Of a stretch of 64,000 bases of DNA, positions 26,801 through 37,000 are shown one piece after another. Source of the DNA: Megaleporinus macrocephalus (lineage: Eukaryota; Chordata; Actinopteri; Characiformes; Anostomidae). Where the stretch lies: the NCBI GenBank assembly GCA_021613375.1, contig CM038702.1, positions 28,723,349 to 28,787,348 on the forward strand, written 5' to 3'. Made by a program: the position numbers and the translations under genes. Position 1 is the first letter of the stretch; each line of letters starts with the position of its first letter. The notes beneath the pieces are model-generated. The model was not told the DNA's origin. It did not search any database and saw only the letters and a list, made by a program, of their open reading frames with translations.

Positions 26801-26877
26801 TGACAAACAGTTTCTACTCACAGGCCATCAGGCTTGTGAACACCTCACGCACTACCTCTCCAACCTCTCCTTTCTGA
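23869..26877 (+). CDS. LINE endonuclease/reverse transcriptase, 1002 residues
   Basis: The protein nicks target DNA and reverse-transcribes its own RNA. Domains in order: an N-terminal leader with a hydrophobic stretch (about 18-35); a basic linker (RPRRKRGKRGG, about 94-104); an AP-type endonuclease (about 118-335) with LLLANVRSLENK, FTETWL (E about 155), VAGDFN (about 271-276) and QSDH (D/H about 325-326); a reverse transcriptase (about 540-830) with FIDYSSAFN (about 678-686), GVPQGCVLSPLLY (about 737-749) and the catalytic FADD (768-771); and a C-terminal region with QQRLYFLRRLRKFG and LPSGRRYR. All main catalytic motifs are present, so the frame could be functional. ORF codon usage is GC-richer than the flanks, consistent with a mobile origin. 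Confidence 0.93.
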   Translation: MAPTVADVFVCSSGSQRYLLFILSLVFILNVQYTSGTFSYSREALLEIGKVRHELTFSLSDFSFLLRSHSHFTSSAQGPAAPASGERRSRQTERPRRKRGKRGGLHARLKARATRPPLPSLLLANVRSLENKLDELRTRITAQREIRECCALVFTETWLSGNTPESAIQLDTHSVHRGDRTAASGKNKGGGVCVYVNNAWCSDVKTVEKLCLADLELLMVKCRPHYLPREFSGVFILAVYIPPRANSAAALGLLHDVISKQETAHPDAVFIVAGDFNHCNLRTVLPKYHQHVSFPTRENNLLDQVYSNVRGAYRAVPRPHFGQSDHISVFLYPAYRQLLKRSLPVSKTVKVWNEETDSVLQDCFDSTNWDVFRTAAVREDGSVDLEDYASGVTGYISSCNETIVPSKRCIKYPNQKPWINGEVRSMLRARQTAFLSGNADDYKRSRYDLRRSIREAKRQYRLKLEGYYTTADSRRMWQGLHRITNHQQTSTALTTSHSALPDELNEFYARFDVFNLDQLKDIAAKESTQNPSLIVTTVDVRRNLMRINPRRSAGPDNIPGRALRVCSSELADVFVDIFNLSLTQAFVPSCFKTTTIVPLPKKSNVRCLNDYRPVALTSIVMKCFERIVMTHIRKTIPNTIDPLQFAYRRNRSTDDAINATLHKALTHLEGKDTYVRMLFIDYSSAFNTVIPHRLSEKLLTLGLTPALCNWVLNFLTDRPQSVRVGSCTSSTRTVSTGVPQGCVLSPLLYTLFTYDCVASQNNTSIIKFADDTTVIGLITGGEETAYRKEVAELVAWCHDNNLSLNADKTKEMIVDPRRKRELHTLLYIGETEVERVKTFKFLGIHISEDLSWSHNTQIIIRKSQQRLYFLRRLRKFGMPTKILSTFYRSMIESVLTSSIIVWYGNSTAQDRKALQRVIKTAQSISGAAFPSLQNIYHTRVTRRAHNIIRDSTHPQHTLFTRLPSGRRYRSVKSRTTRLTNSFYSQAIRLVNTSRTTSPTSPF

Positions 26878-27245
26878 ACTGGTTTTAACTGGTCTGATTT
26901 AAACTGCACCTTACACTCACTGTACTGTCAGAATACTGTTTACATTCACTACTCACACAAACATTATTGTTTACATTCGTTACTTGCAACTTGCACTTTA
27001 TGGCTGCTGCTCTTCATACTTGCACATAAAAGCACACATAACTTTTATTTTTTATTCTTTAACTATAAAAATATTTTTATCTACTTCAACTTATATTGTT
27101 ATACTTTGTATATTTTGTATATATATTTTTTATTTCTTTTATTTGTTATCTTATCTATTGGTGAATGGAGGAGCAGCAAAGTAAGAATTTCATTGTACAG
27201 TGTAACTGTCTGTTCTGCTGTACACATGACAATAAAACTCTTGAA
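23869..27245 (+). mobile_element. Near-intact LINE of the L2/CR1 (Jockey) group
   Basis: Starts at AAGATGGCGCCC, encodes one uninterrupted frame (23869-26877), then a 3' UTR of about 370 bp ending in a TAAGAATTTCATTGTACAG block, AATAAA at 27231 and a CTTGAATTGATG end without a long poly-A, as is usual for this group. No separate ORF1 is present. The nearly complete structure and absence of frame breaks suggest recent insertion. It is inserted next to a palindromic repeat and a Tc1 relic. Confidence 0.9.
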
Positions 27246-30140
27246 TTGATGCTCACAACAATTTGGTGTCTAACCAAACTTAAACCGCAAGCGTCTGGCC
27301 AAGTCTGTGACATTGCTTTGATGGACAGTGATAGAAAATATATATATTTCACTGCTCAACCAAATAAAGTCAAGCAACCAAACAATTATTTGTTTTTATA
27401 GATGATTCTTTTACTAGCTGGTTAGTAATTTAATGTTAATTAAGACTTACACGCTTGTCATCCAATAAACTTTTTTATTCCTCTTGAATTGTTTTTCAGA
27501 TACAGTGTTTTATCTTGACGTCTTACATTCTCATGGTATCTTGTGTACCCCCTTCATGCCTTTCAATCCCCACACGGGGCACCTGTAAAATTCTGAGCCA
27601 TAATCAAAGCCATATCTATGTGCTCACCTCGCATTATTACCTGTAAATAAACGGAGGAAAAGAAAATCCAGCATTCTTACGGAGACCCCGGTCCCTCAGG
27701 GCTCTAATCAGCTGCCTATGGCGTTAAAGCTAGAAGACCCGGCTATGTCATCGACGGTTATTAGGTAGAACGGTTATGAATATGCTACCTGAGGGCTGAA
27801 ACATTGTTTTGTAACTTTTTTTATTTGGATTTTTACTTTTATCATAATTACTAAATGGTGGAGAGGTACATGCAGGACGTTGCAAGATAACTCAAATTGT
27901 TTCAGATTAACCATTTTCAATGGTCTGTATACATTTCAGATGCATCAGTTAGTTGCATAGACATTGCATAGACATTGCAACCCCCGTTCCTGTGATCAAT
28001 ATTGTTACGAGTTTTTCTCTACAGTAAATTATTTTATGATATTTTATGATTATTAAGTTTTCAGTGTCCAGTTTTTTTGGTACAACCTAAAAAAATACTT
28101 GAAGTGGTATCAAGTAATTTAACTAGTTTTACTTAGCTCAAAATATTACTTTGACAGGAAAAAAATGGTTTATTGAAATTAAATTTTGGTTTAATTCAGT
28201 ATAATTGCTTGTTGTCACATAAAGTATTTTTTTTAATTGTACCAATGGAGCACTTTTTACAGTGTAATGGTAATGGAATCTGGTTTACTCAAATAAAATA
28301 TAAATATGTAATTTTTACCAATTGAAAACAATTTATTTCATTTTTGTTACATTACAGAAAAATCTGTGGTGGCCTTTAAAATATTACATATTTAATATAA
28401 TAAATTAAATATATAACCAGAACAAAATCTGATTAACACTGACTCTAATTTAGAATAAAGCTGCATGAATTCTTAAATCTCACAAATCTCTCACAACAGT
28501 TTTAGTGATCGTTCCATAGGGCCTTTTAGAGTGGAGTGGCCAAGTAAAACCCAGATATGTTTTTTGGGTGATGCACTGTTAGAAAAGAAAACTAAATAAC
28601 ATAGCTTTATTGCATGAATAAATACTCAATTAATACAACTATTTGTTAGCTTAAGTATTTTGTATTTTAGTCAGTTATGATTTTTTTTTTTAATTGAATA
28701 AATTATATGCATCACTTTATTTTGCACAATGTTAACTTCAGGCCATGTTGTAAATTTAGGTTGCTCTTGCTACAACTTATGCATCTCATATAAGTCTCTG
28801 AAAACTGGCTAAACAGCGCTGTATAAAGTAACCTACAACAAATACATGCATTTAACTGTAAAAAGAAATGAGTTAGCTTGGTAAATGATTATAACTGATT
28901 TATTTTACTCATCCTACCATCACATAACCTCATTTATAATGTAGCTTCCCGGGCAGGACTGCTGAAGGGACCCAGTTCACTCTCACTTTCAATTTTACTG
29001 AGCAAATTAGCTTATAACCACTAGCTAATTATTAACTGCAGTGTCCTCGGACTGTCTTCGTTAACAGGCTGGTAATTACCCTGATAGCAGATTTTCACCA
29101 TTAAACATACTTTTTTGATGATGGTTGACTTTGGGGTGGCCAGAAGTTTGGCGGTGCTTCATTCTAGCACGGAACTGGCTACCCCAGTATTCCCCATATC
29201 AACACAAACAGCTCTATTTTTGTGACTTGCAATTGCCAATCTAAAATTATCACACTGGCATATTACTAATTTGAATGGATGCAAGCCCTTTTGCGCTAAT
29301 TTGCAATTTTGGCAGTCAGAAAGAGAGTGACTGCAACAACATGGATAGCACAACAGGGAGTGTGACTTAAAAAAAATATGGCTACTGTTTTTTTGTAGCC
29401 CATTTTGGGCGACTGTGCTACTAGCTCCTCAGACCTAGTCTTGTAACAAATGTCTTAAACCCTATGTTAGTTGTAAAACCCTGTATTTGTTATTTATTGC
29501 AGTGTGATTTTGTGGAGATAGGCTACTTATATCACTCCCAATTACTAACTAAATATAACAAATTTTGTTATTTTTCATGACAAAACCGAAATAGTCCAAA
29601 CATATCATTCATATAATTAATAAAATGATTGAAGCCCTGGTAAAATACTGGCTTTTTTCAGTTCATCTACATCACAACAAAAATATATAAGAAACATATA
29701 GAGAAATTTTCTGTGTTTTTTTCTTTTACTAAATGAGTCACTTATTTTTTAAATGTATAGCACATACTGTAGCAAATCGTTCTATATTAATTGAAAAGCA
29801 TAGCTTCAATGTGTGTAAAGTGCAGATTCATTATAATTCTTTTTTGCAGCTTGTCATTATAGAAGCATGTACAAAACAGTGGAAACATCAATTCATTCTT
29901 ATATGAATGTAATTTCAAAAACCTATTGTTCAGTGCTGTTCACAGAATAGTTAAAACATTGGTATGTTTCCTAACAATTATAGCCTACTTAAATTCCTTT
30001 TTTTAAATATTATTTTTTCTCTATCCAGAAATGTAAGTTTGAACTATTGGAGTACAGGAAGGCAATGACCTTAAGATTTTAGGAAAATATCAAGTTATTT
30101 GATAGTTAACATTTACTTTTAAACATTATTGAAAATAACA
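27246..30140. other. Intergenic DNA, nothing firmly recognised
   Basis: AT-rich, no gene. About 27480-27790 is high-complexity sequence with CpGs and could be a conserved element, but nothing proves it. Confidence 0.35.
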
Positions 30141-30920
30141 ACAAATGATCGGTATCGGGATTTTAGCCTTGGCATTACTTGGTATCAGATCAAATGGAAA
30201 ATCAGTAGTACCATCAATCCCTGCTGCTTTGTGCAGGGTTAGGGTCACAAAAATATAAAAGATGTATTGTAGCAACCCACTTTTGGCTGGTTCAGTTATG
30301 AATATAAAGGAGGCAGTGCCACAAGTGTCGTCATCTGAGAGGGCACTGGACACTCAGTTGGGTAAGCAGGGCTGTTAGCTTTGATATGTATGTAGATATG
30401 TGTATTTGTGATGTTCTGTGCCAAACTGTGCCGAGCTTGGGGTGCTTCATTTTGGGTTTGTAGAGGAAATGTGTGGCTGGTGATACTGCCTGTTCAGCAG
30501 CGCTGTGCTGTCTCCACTCCTGCTGTATAAACAAAAAGCAATCATAATAGTAATTGTAGTTCTGTGTTTGTTTGGGTGTATTTCTATGGACTAAAAAAAA
30601 TTAATTGCTCTGTAGCTATACGTCTGCAATTTGTAGTTTGTATTAATTTGCATCCACATTTGTGTTGCATAATTGCACAATATTGTAATCCTATAAAGAA
30701 TGTTTCATATTGGGCTATTATTGAACACCCAGGAGGCAAATAAGCATTGTGAACAAGCCTTCCAAATGCTCCTGCTGTGATCCAGTCTGACAGGCATCGA
30801 TTTGTGACATGCTGAGTGGGGGTATTGGAGTCGGTACAGTTGCTTGTCAATACTGTTGACATTAGCCTACACACTTGAATGTCACCGAAATAAAGACTGT
30901 GTTTAAAAAAAGAGAATGAC
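30141..30920 (+). repeat. Possible solo-LTR-like or retro-derived unit
   Basis: About 30148-30220 is a fragment of a common fish repeat with GGTATCGGG and GGTATCAGATC units. Further on, TATAAAGG lies near 30304, and an AATAAAGACTGTGTTT block with a short A run ends the stretch near 30889-30911. A TATA box to poly-A-signal spacing of about 600 bp is LTR-like, but TG/CA termini and a target-site duplication were not demonstrated. Confidence 0.25.
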
Positions 30921-33640
30921 CATCATTCTGTTTTAAGGTCTTCTGAAGGAAGTTTAATACTAATAGTGTGCATCACTATCCAACATTGCAAAAATACAAT
31001 GCAAAACCAGCAATCCCACAGATTGCTTGAGTGCCTGACTCAATGCATCCTGTCTCTCTCAAGATTTTGACGTTTATCTTAAGTAACTCAATCCGTAGGT
31101 GTGGTGGGACTACTCAGGAAAACTCATGTGCACTTATCATCTGTTGATTTATAATGAAGTTGCTACATCTCTTGCTCACTGTAGGTCCTCCAGACTGACT
31201 GCTTCACCTGGAAATGTTAGTGCACTCACTACTTTATCCAAAGCAACAACTTAAAAAGAAAAAAAATACTTTTATTATGATTTCACGCATTCTTTATCAT
31301 GACTGTTATTGTTTATGTATATAAGTCAAGTGTGTCAACTAGTTTAGAAAGATGTCAAAGATATTATGTGCTGTTTATTGACTGAATGTGTTTAAGATAA
31401 CTTGGACTGTGAAAAGCAAAAAATGCAACTAACTTCTATCACTGAACTTTGGAGGTGTGGAAAAATATTCCTGCAGATTTCTTAGAAAAAATGAAAGCAA
31501 GTCTTCTAAAAAGAATGGAAGAAATAGATGAAAATGCTTAAAAATATTTCTTTTTTTGTTTGTTTTAAAACTAGACACTGTCCTTCTGCTCTTTAGTAAA
31601 GCACTGCCACTGGTATGAAAAGTCTTCTGTAAATAAACATTATTATTGAATTAAATACATGAAGGGTAGTGTTTGATGTTTGTACGGTACTGTATTCTTA
31701 ACTATTATTTTGGGAGCTCTGCACTCAAATTATATTAAAACTTAAAACTTAAATACTACATATTTAATTGAAACATTAAAATATTTTTTACCCCTTGCAC
31801 TTGTATTTACAAGTACTTAATTTTTCACCTACGATCAATAATATACCTCCAGTTGTCACCTATTTGTATAGTTTTTCTGTACTATTTCCACCTTTGCTCT
31901 ATGGGTTGTTGTGGTTTTTCTACTTTTTACCATTTAAAACCAGTTTAGCACCCACTAGGTCACGATGTAAGTTCATTTCCTGGGAACAGACTGTAATGTA
32001 TTTTGGCCTGCTACTGATCAGAACCGGTCTCCTCCCATTTTCTTGGCTCAGAGCTCTTTCAGGAAAGAGAGTACAATGAAACTCATTCTCAGGACTGAAA
32101 CTCTGTCAACAGATTTTGTTTAAAAATGCACCATGATGCACTAGCCAGAGTGTACGTGTACAATGGCCTTTCAGTAGATGCAAAAGAAGCTCCATGGAAT
32201 TCCCTTAGGAAGTGAAGTATCCTGCATAAATTAGAGATAATCTCTGCTAAACTATGTAAATGTATGCAAAGGGATAACAACATGGAGCACCGGAGCATTA
32301 TGTTTGTGCATGAAAACACCAAAGCACTGTTGTCCATCTACTTTGGTAACTTTTCCACGTTGTGGATTAAAATGACAGCAAACAGGCATTAAGGGACAGA
32401 CAGATGATAGGCATCATTTCTGGGACTCAGATAGCCTGGGAGAAATACTACAGGTGTGAATTGGTGAAAGGTGAAGGTGAAAATAACACATAACCTACAG
32501 AGAACAAACTTAAATATGAATATATTTTTGGAAATTATAGAGCAAAAAAATTGCATATTGGAGAACATTGGTACATACATTTTTATGATAAATGCAGCCC
32601 AAAATAACCTGAATGTGCAGAAATGTGTTCTCTTAACATAGGATATGTTAACATATTGTCACTTGACATGTAATTTGACCATGAACCTCCAAACTTTATA
32701 AAGTATTACTTCTGCATTAGAAAACTAACTCATTTGTTTTTTTTCTGTAGAGCATTTACTTACATACAAAAAAAATTAAATACAAACTTCAAATCTTCAA
32801 AAGCTAAGACATTTGTATTTATAAAGACAGGCCAGAACAGTAAGGCCACTTACAGATGAAGCATACTGTGATTAAAATACAACTATGATGCATATCTAAG
32901 GACTTGAATTGTTCCATGAACAGTTGGTTCCTATAGTAAATAGTTTAGATGCTGGACAAATGGCTGGGGTGTGAAGACCTTCACAAGGGCTAAATTGTCC
33001 TCCTATATTGGTCCATATTGGTGATAGCCCCTGGACTTTTTCTCTTTTACCCACAATTCTTGATTTTTAGCTTTAACTTTCTTTTTGACCAAACGAACCC
33101 AAAACAGAGGACTGCCTATCAACATAACTCAAGACCAACTGTTTTTCAGTCCTAGTCATGGGCTGTGTTCGAAATAACATACAGTGTAATGAATATGGCA
33201 TTCTTCCACAGTATATACTGAATTCTGCGCTTCAGGAGTAGTATAATGAGCAGTATAATGTAGCAGTATCCAGAACAACACATAAATTGTGTGTTGAACT
33301 AAGGGGCAGGGGCATGTCACATATGCAGTAAGTTAACTTTGTTAAATAGATTTTCTGTAAAATCAGTAAATTCTAATAGTGGTATGCTAGTTTTGTCGGA
33401 CAAATTTGCGTGGTGATATCTCACGCACTGGGATATTTTGGGATATTTGGCCAGAGGACAATGTCCAGGTAACTTTGAGGTATTCCAGAAATTCATGCTA
33501 GTTACAGTGTTTGAACAGTATATACACAGTAGGCTGTTTGGAACGTAACAGTGGAGATCCCAGAGTCATTGTCTCTGCTTCAACTTACCTAATTAAACCA
33601 ATCCGTTTTTTAACAACTTTGGGCTGCTTCCAATACCACA
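30921..33640. other. Intergenic DNA, nothing recognised
   Basis: AT-rich, with short chance open frames only. No domain, RNA or mobile-element sequence could be supported. Confidence 0.4.
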
Positions 33641-33644
33641 TAAC

Positions 33645-33703
33645 ATCATACCATACTATGCTATACTATATACTATACTGTACTATACTATACTATACTG
33701 TAA
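33645..33703. repeat. Degenerate (ATACT)n repeat
   Basis: About a dozen imperfect copies of the pentamer TATAC/CTATA, about 140 bp before the ptprz1 promoter elements. Confidence 0.8.
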
Positions 33704-33837
33704 ACAGCTATTTGTTTGTTTGCTTAGTGCTGTTTGGTAATACTTTTGTAATTTGGTTAAAGTAAAGATTTCTGTACTTCACTTAGTTTAGGATTCCTTC
33801 AAGATCAATTAAAGCCTCTAATGCAAATCGATTGATC

Positions 33838-33960
33838 ATATTAACCAATCACAGTCTAAGAGGCGCGATGCTTCTAGCCAATCACAAGACGGGAGGCGGG
33901 GTCCTGTCGGATTACGGGTGGAAAAAAGAACGCCCCTCTTGCTCAGAACGGTGATCGCCG
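33838..33960 (+). promoter_or_regulatory. Probable ptprz1 promoter: twin CCAAT boxes and a GC box
   Basis: Two CCAATCAC boxes, near 33844-33851 and 33879-33886, are followed by a GC box (GGGAGGCGGGGTC, about 33890-33902) in a locally CpG-rich patch, all within 240 bp of the ptprz1 start codon. Spacing of the CCAAT boxes (about 35 bp) and proximity to the signal-peptide exon support a core promoter. Transcription probably begins near 33950-34000. Confidence 0.55.
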
Positions 33961-34073
33961 AGGAAAATATAGTGAAAGATAGAACATGAACCGCATCCTT
34001 ACATACAAGACGGCGTTTTTATTGCTGTAAGAATTTTCGCCACACCTTTTACTCGCACTTATTTCAATCAAAG

Positions 34074-37000
34074 ATGTCTGTGATCATCACCTGCTTTCGT
34101 CTTCTCTTTGCTCATCTGTGGATCATCTGCTGTCTACTAGGTAAGAAGCTGTGCATAGATTTACATGACGGTATGCCGTTTGATACCTTTGCTTGCAACA
34201 TGCATCTTCACTGTGGAACAACTAACAGAGCTTTTTTTCTTGCAGTAGTGAAGATTACATGCATTAGAGCTTATTCATATTACTCGTAAATTTGTAACGT
34301 TTTATTCAACAGCAGGAGATTTTTTTCTCAACAAGTACTTCCAGCACAGTGTTAGTGTATCAGTAACAGTGATGCAGTTTTTTGTTTCACTCCAGAATTG
34401 TACACAGGATAAGAAAACAATTAATGACTAGAAATGTTAGCATTACAGCTTCGTTTTAACAGGATTTCTCTTTGCTGTTGGGTGATCCAAATATCCCCAC
34501 CCCATTCCAGAGGACCATTAGTAGCTGGATTAATTACCATAATCTTCAATGATTCTGTCATGCTGAGTACATCTTTTGCAGTGAATGACTGCCTGGAGTC
34601 TGTAACCCACAACCATCTCCCCAGTGCTGGGCATCCTCCCTGGTGATGCTCCACCAGCTGTAGCCATTTCCAATTCCTCCTTGTTTTGATTTTTACCTTT
34701 GGTCTTCAGTTAACCATAGGGTGTAGGTCAAGACTATTCCACTGCTGGTTAAAATAATTGTAATTCATCACAGTTATATTTTTAATAAAGAAAAGTGAAC
34801 CAGTTCTACTGGCCGCCATACACGCCCATGCATATGTGCTGGATAGTGTTAATATGTTCACTAGTTTTTCTTCACATTTGAAGAAGTATTCTTTGGAAAT
34901 CCACATCTTTACCAATATGTTCATTTTTAACAATGTGTCAAGTTGATTTTAATATAGTTGTTGTTTTGGCCATGCCTCACAGTTTTCTGATTTAGTGGTC
35001 TTTTCCTGGTTTTCCAGGTAACAGTGTAAATGCAACTCTCTATACTTTCTATTAGCTTTCTGACATTTGAACTAATGATGCAATGACCATCGGCTGGTCT
35101 AGAACCAACTGTGCAGTCATCTATCCAATTACTTTTGATTCCCTGACATTAAGAGATAATGTATCAAAAGGCTGTGTTGATTTTCCCAGGGTTAATGTAA
35201 ATACTAGGCCTGAAAGATTAATGGCATTTATATGTAATAATAAAAAGTGAAACATGGCAATTTTGAAATCAGAGGAGGTACAATAATTTTAGCCTACATG
35301 GATACAAGTTTTTCATTTTCCGCTTCTGTTTCAGATTTTTCAGAGAGGTTTACATTTACACTTAGCAGATGCTATTATCCAGAGTGACTTCGTTGTCTAC
35401 TCAGACAGTGTAACCTAGCTAGCACAAAGTTTATTTTGAAATAATGCACTGTAGAGAAATTTACAGACTTCTTTAAATTCAACCTGTTGATAGGAACCAG
35501 GGATCTCAATTACTGCAAAGCAAATATGCAGAATATATGATGGATGTTTGTGGGTGTACAGGTATTAACTTGTTTAATTGTGAGGAAGACCAAAATGTAA
35601 CAGACTGGATTTTACCATCTGGTACACTGGTACCAATTATGTTTGGCATATAATTGTTCGTTTTAGAGAAATGTACGAATTTAGATTTCTTTATAGAGCT
35701 GTTGATTGTAAGCAGGAATTGTGATGTCTACAGCACAAATATAGCTTTTTTATGTAATGTCCAGAACAACCAATAAACCTCCAAACATTGTTTTTATACC
35801 AGCAAGTTATCTCAAACCTAATAAGCAGCAGATCTTTAACTGTTTAATCTTTGTTAGTTTGTATCACCAGCTCTGCAAACAACATTAACACTGTACGTTT
35901 CTGTAAAAGAAGCATTTTACTTCAAAGCACATTTTAACGATTAAGTTACACAGGAAGTCTGAACAGTTGCTGGCATTTAACTTTTACTGATTAAATGTGT
36001 TTTTTAAAGCGGTAGCTAAAGCGTGTTATGTAAAGGAAGGAAAGTAAAACATTATTCATCATATCATTTCATGAAATATAATAAGATACTGTTTCAATTA
36101 TGTGAGGATGACCCTGTCATGTGTCCCAACGGTCTCCTCATATGACATTGATATCATGGCCATTTGTTGATGGCTTGGTATGGGAAGATTGATTTTCCAT
36201 GATAATCCTGCAAAGGCGTGTTCTCTCAATCAATATGAACATTCATTCACAACAAACGTGCTGCCCTATCCACGGGTTGACCTTTATCAAAGTGTCTAAT
36301 ACAGGGAAGATGATTTGTGTCCTTTTCTGTAATGGGGTAAAAAAGTCTGTTCAGGGCCGCTATTCTTAAATAGTTTTTTTCAAGACTTCTGGTTTAACTA
36401 GATATCATTTACATTGTATTTTTCATGGAAAAACTTGAGAGTGCTTGCTTTTTTGGCTCCACCTCGAGGACCCTCCATGGCCTTGCTCTTGCTTTAATTA
36501 TTATTTGGCAGCCTGAGCAGAACATTCACTGTTGTGACATAAACGATGGAAAAAGAAGAAGAGAAGCAGAGCTTTCAAAGTGGTACTTCACAGGGAGATA
36601 AGAGTGCAGAGAAGAGATACTAAACCAGAGATTTTAGACTCTCTGTGGTATTGTTCTGGTCCTTACTCTTATAAATAATTATCCCTTGTCCATATGGTTG
36701 TACAAAAAAGTAAGTTTAACTAGAATAGACCAATCTTGTCCACAAAGGATTGGTGTGGCTACAAATTTTAATTTCAATAATGTAACATTACAAAATCTTG
36801 TAATTAAAAAAGAACAATCAGGTTTGCTCCAGTTTGTTTGGGAAAATGATTTATGGATGCCCCTGGTACAGACAAAAACAGCAGCATTGCTTTTGTGCAA
36901 AATAACTCTTTCTAAAATCTACACATTTTCATCTTATTTCTTACTAATACATCAACAGAGATAACCAAGGTGGTATGCTGTAGCTAACAATGAAAACACA

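Noticed and set aside
31795..32079. 94-codon + strand frame in intergenic DNA
   Set aside because: AT-rich chance frame with hydrophobic bias, no similarity or promoter/splice context.
34421..34654. Overlapping open frames on both strands in ptprz1 intron 1
   Set aside because: No recognisable domain, no splice signals; may be repeat-derived, but not supportable as a gene.
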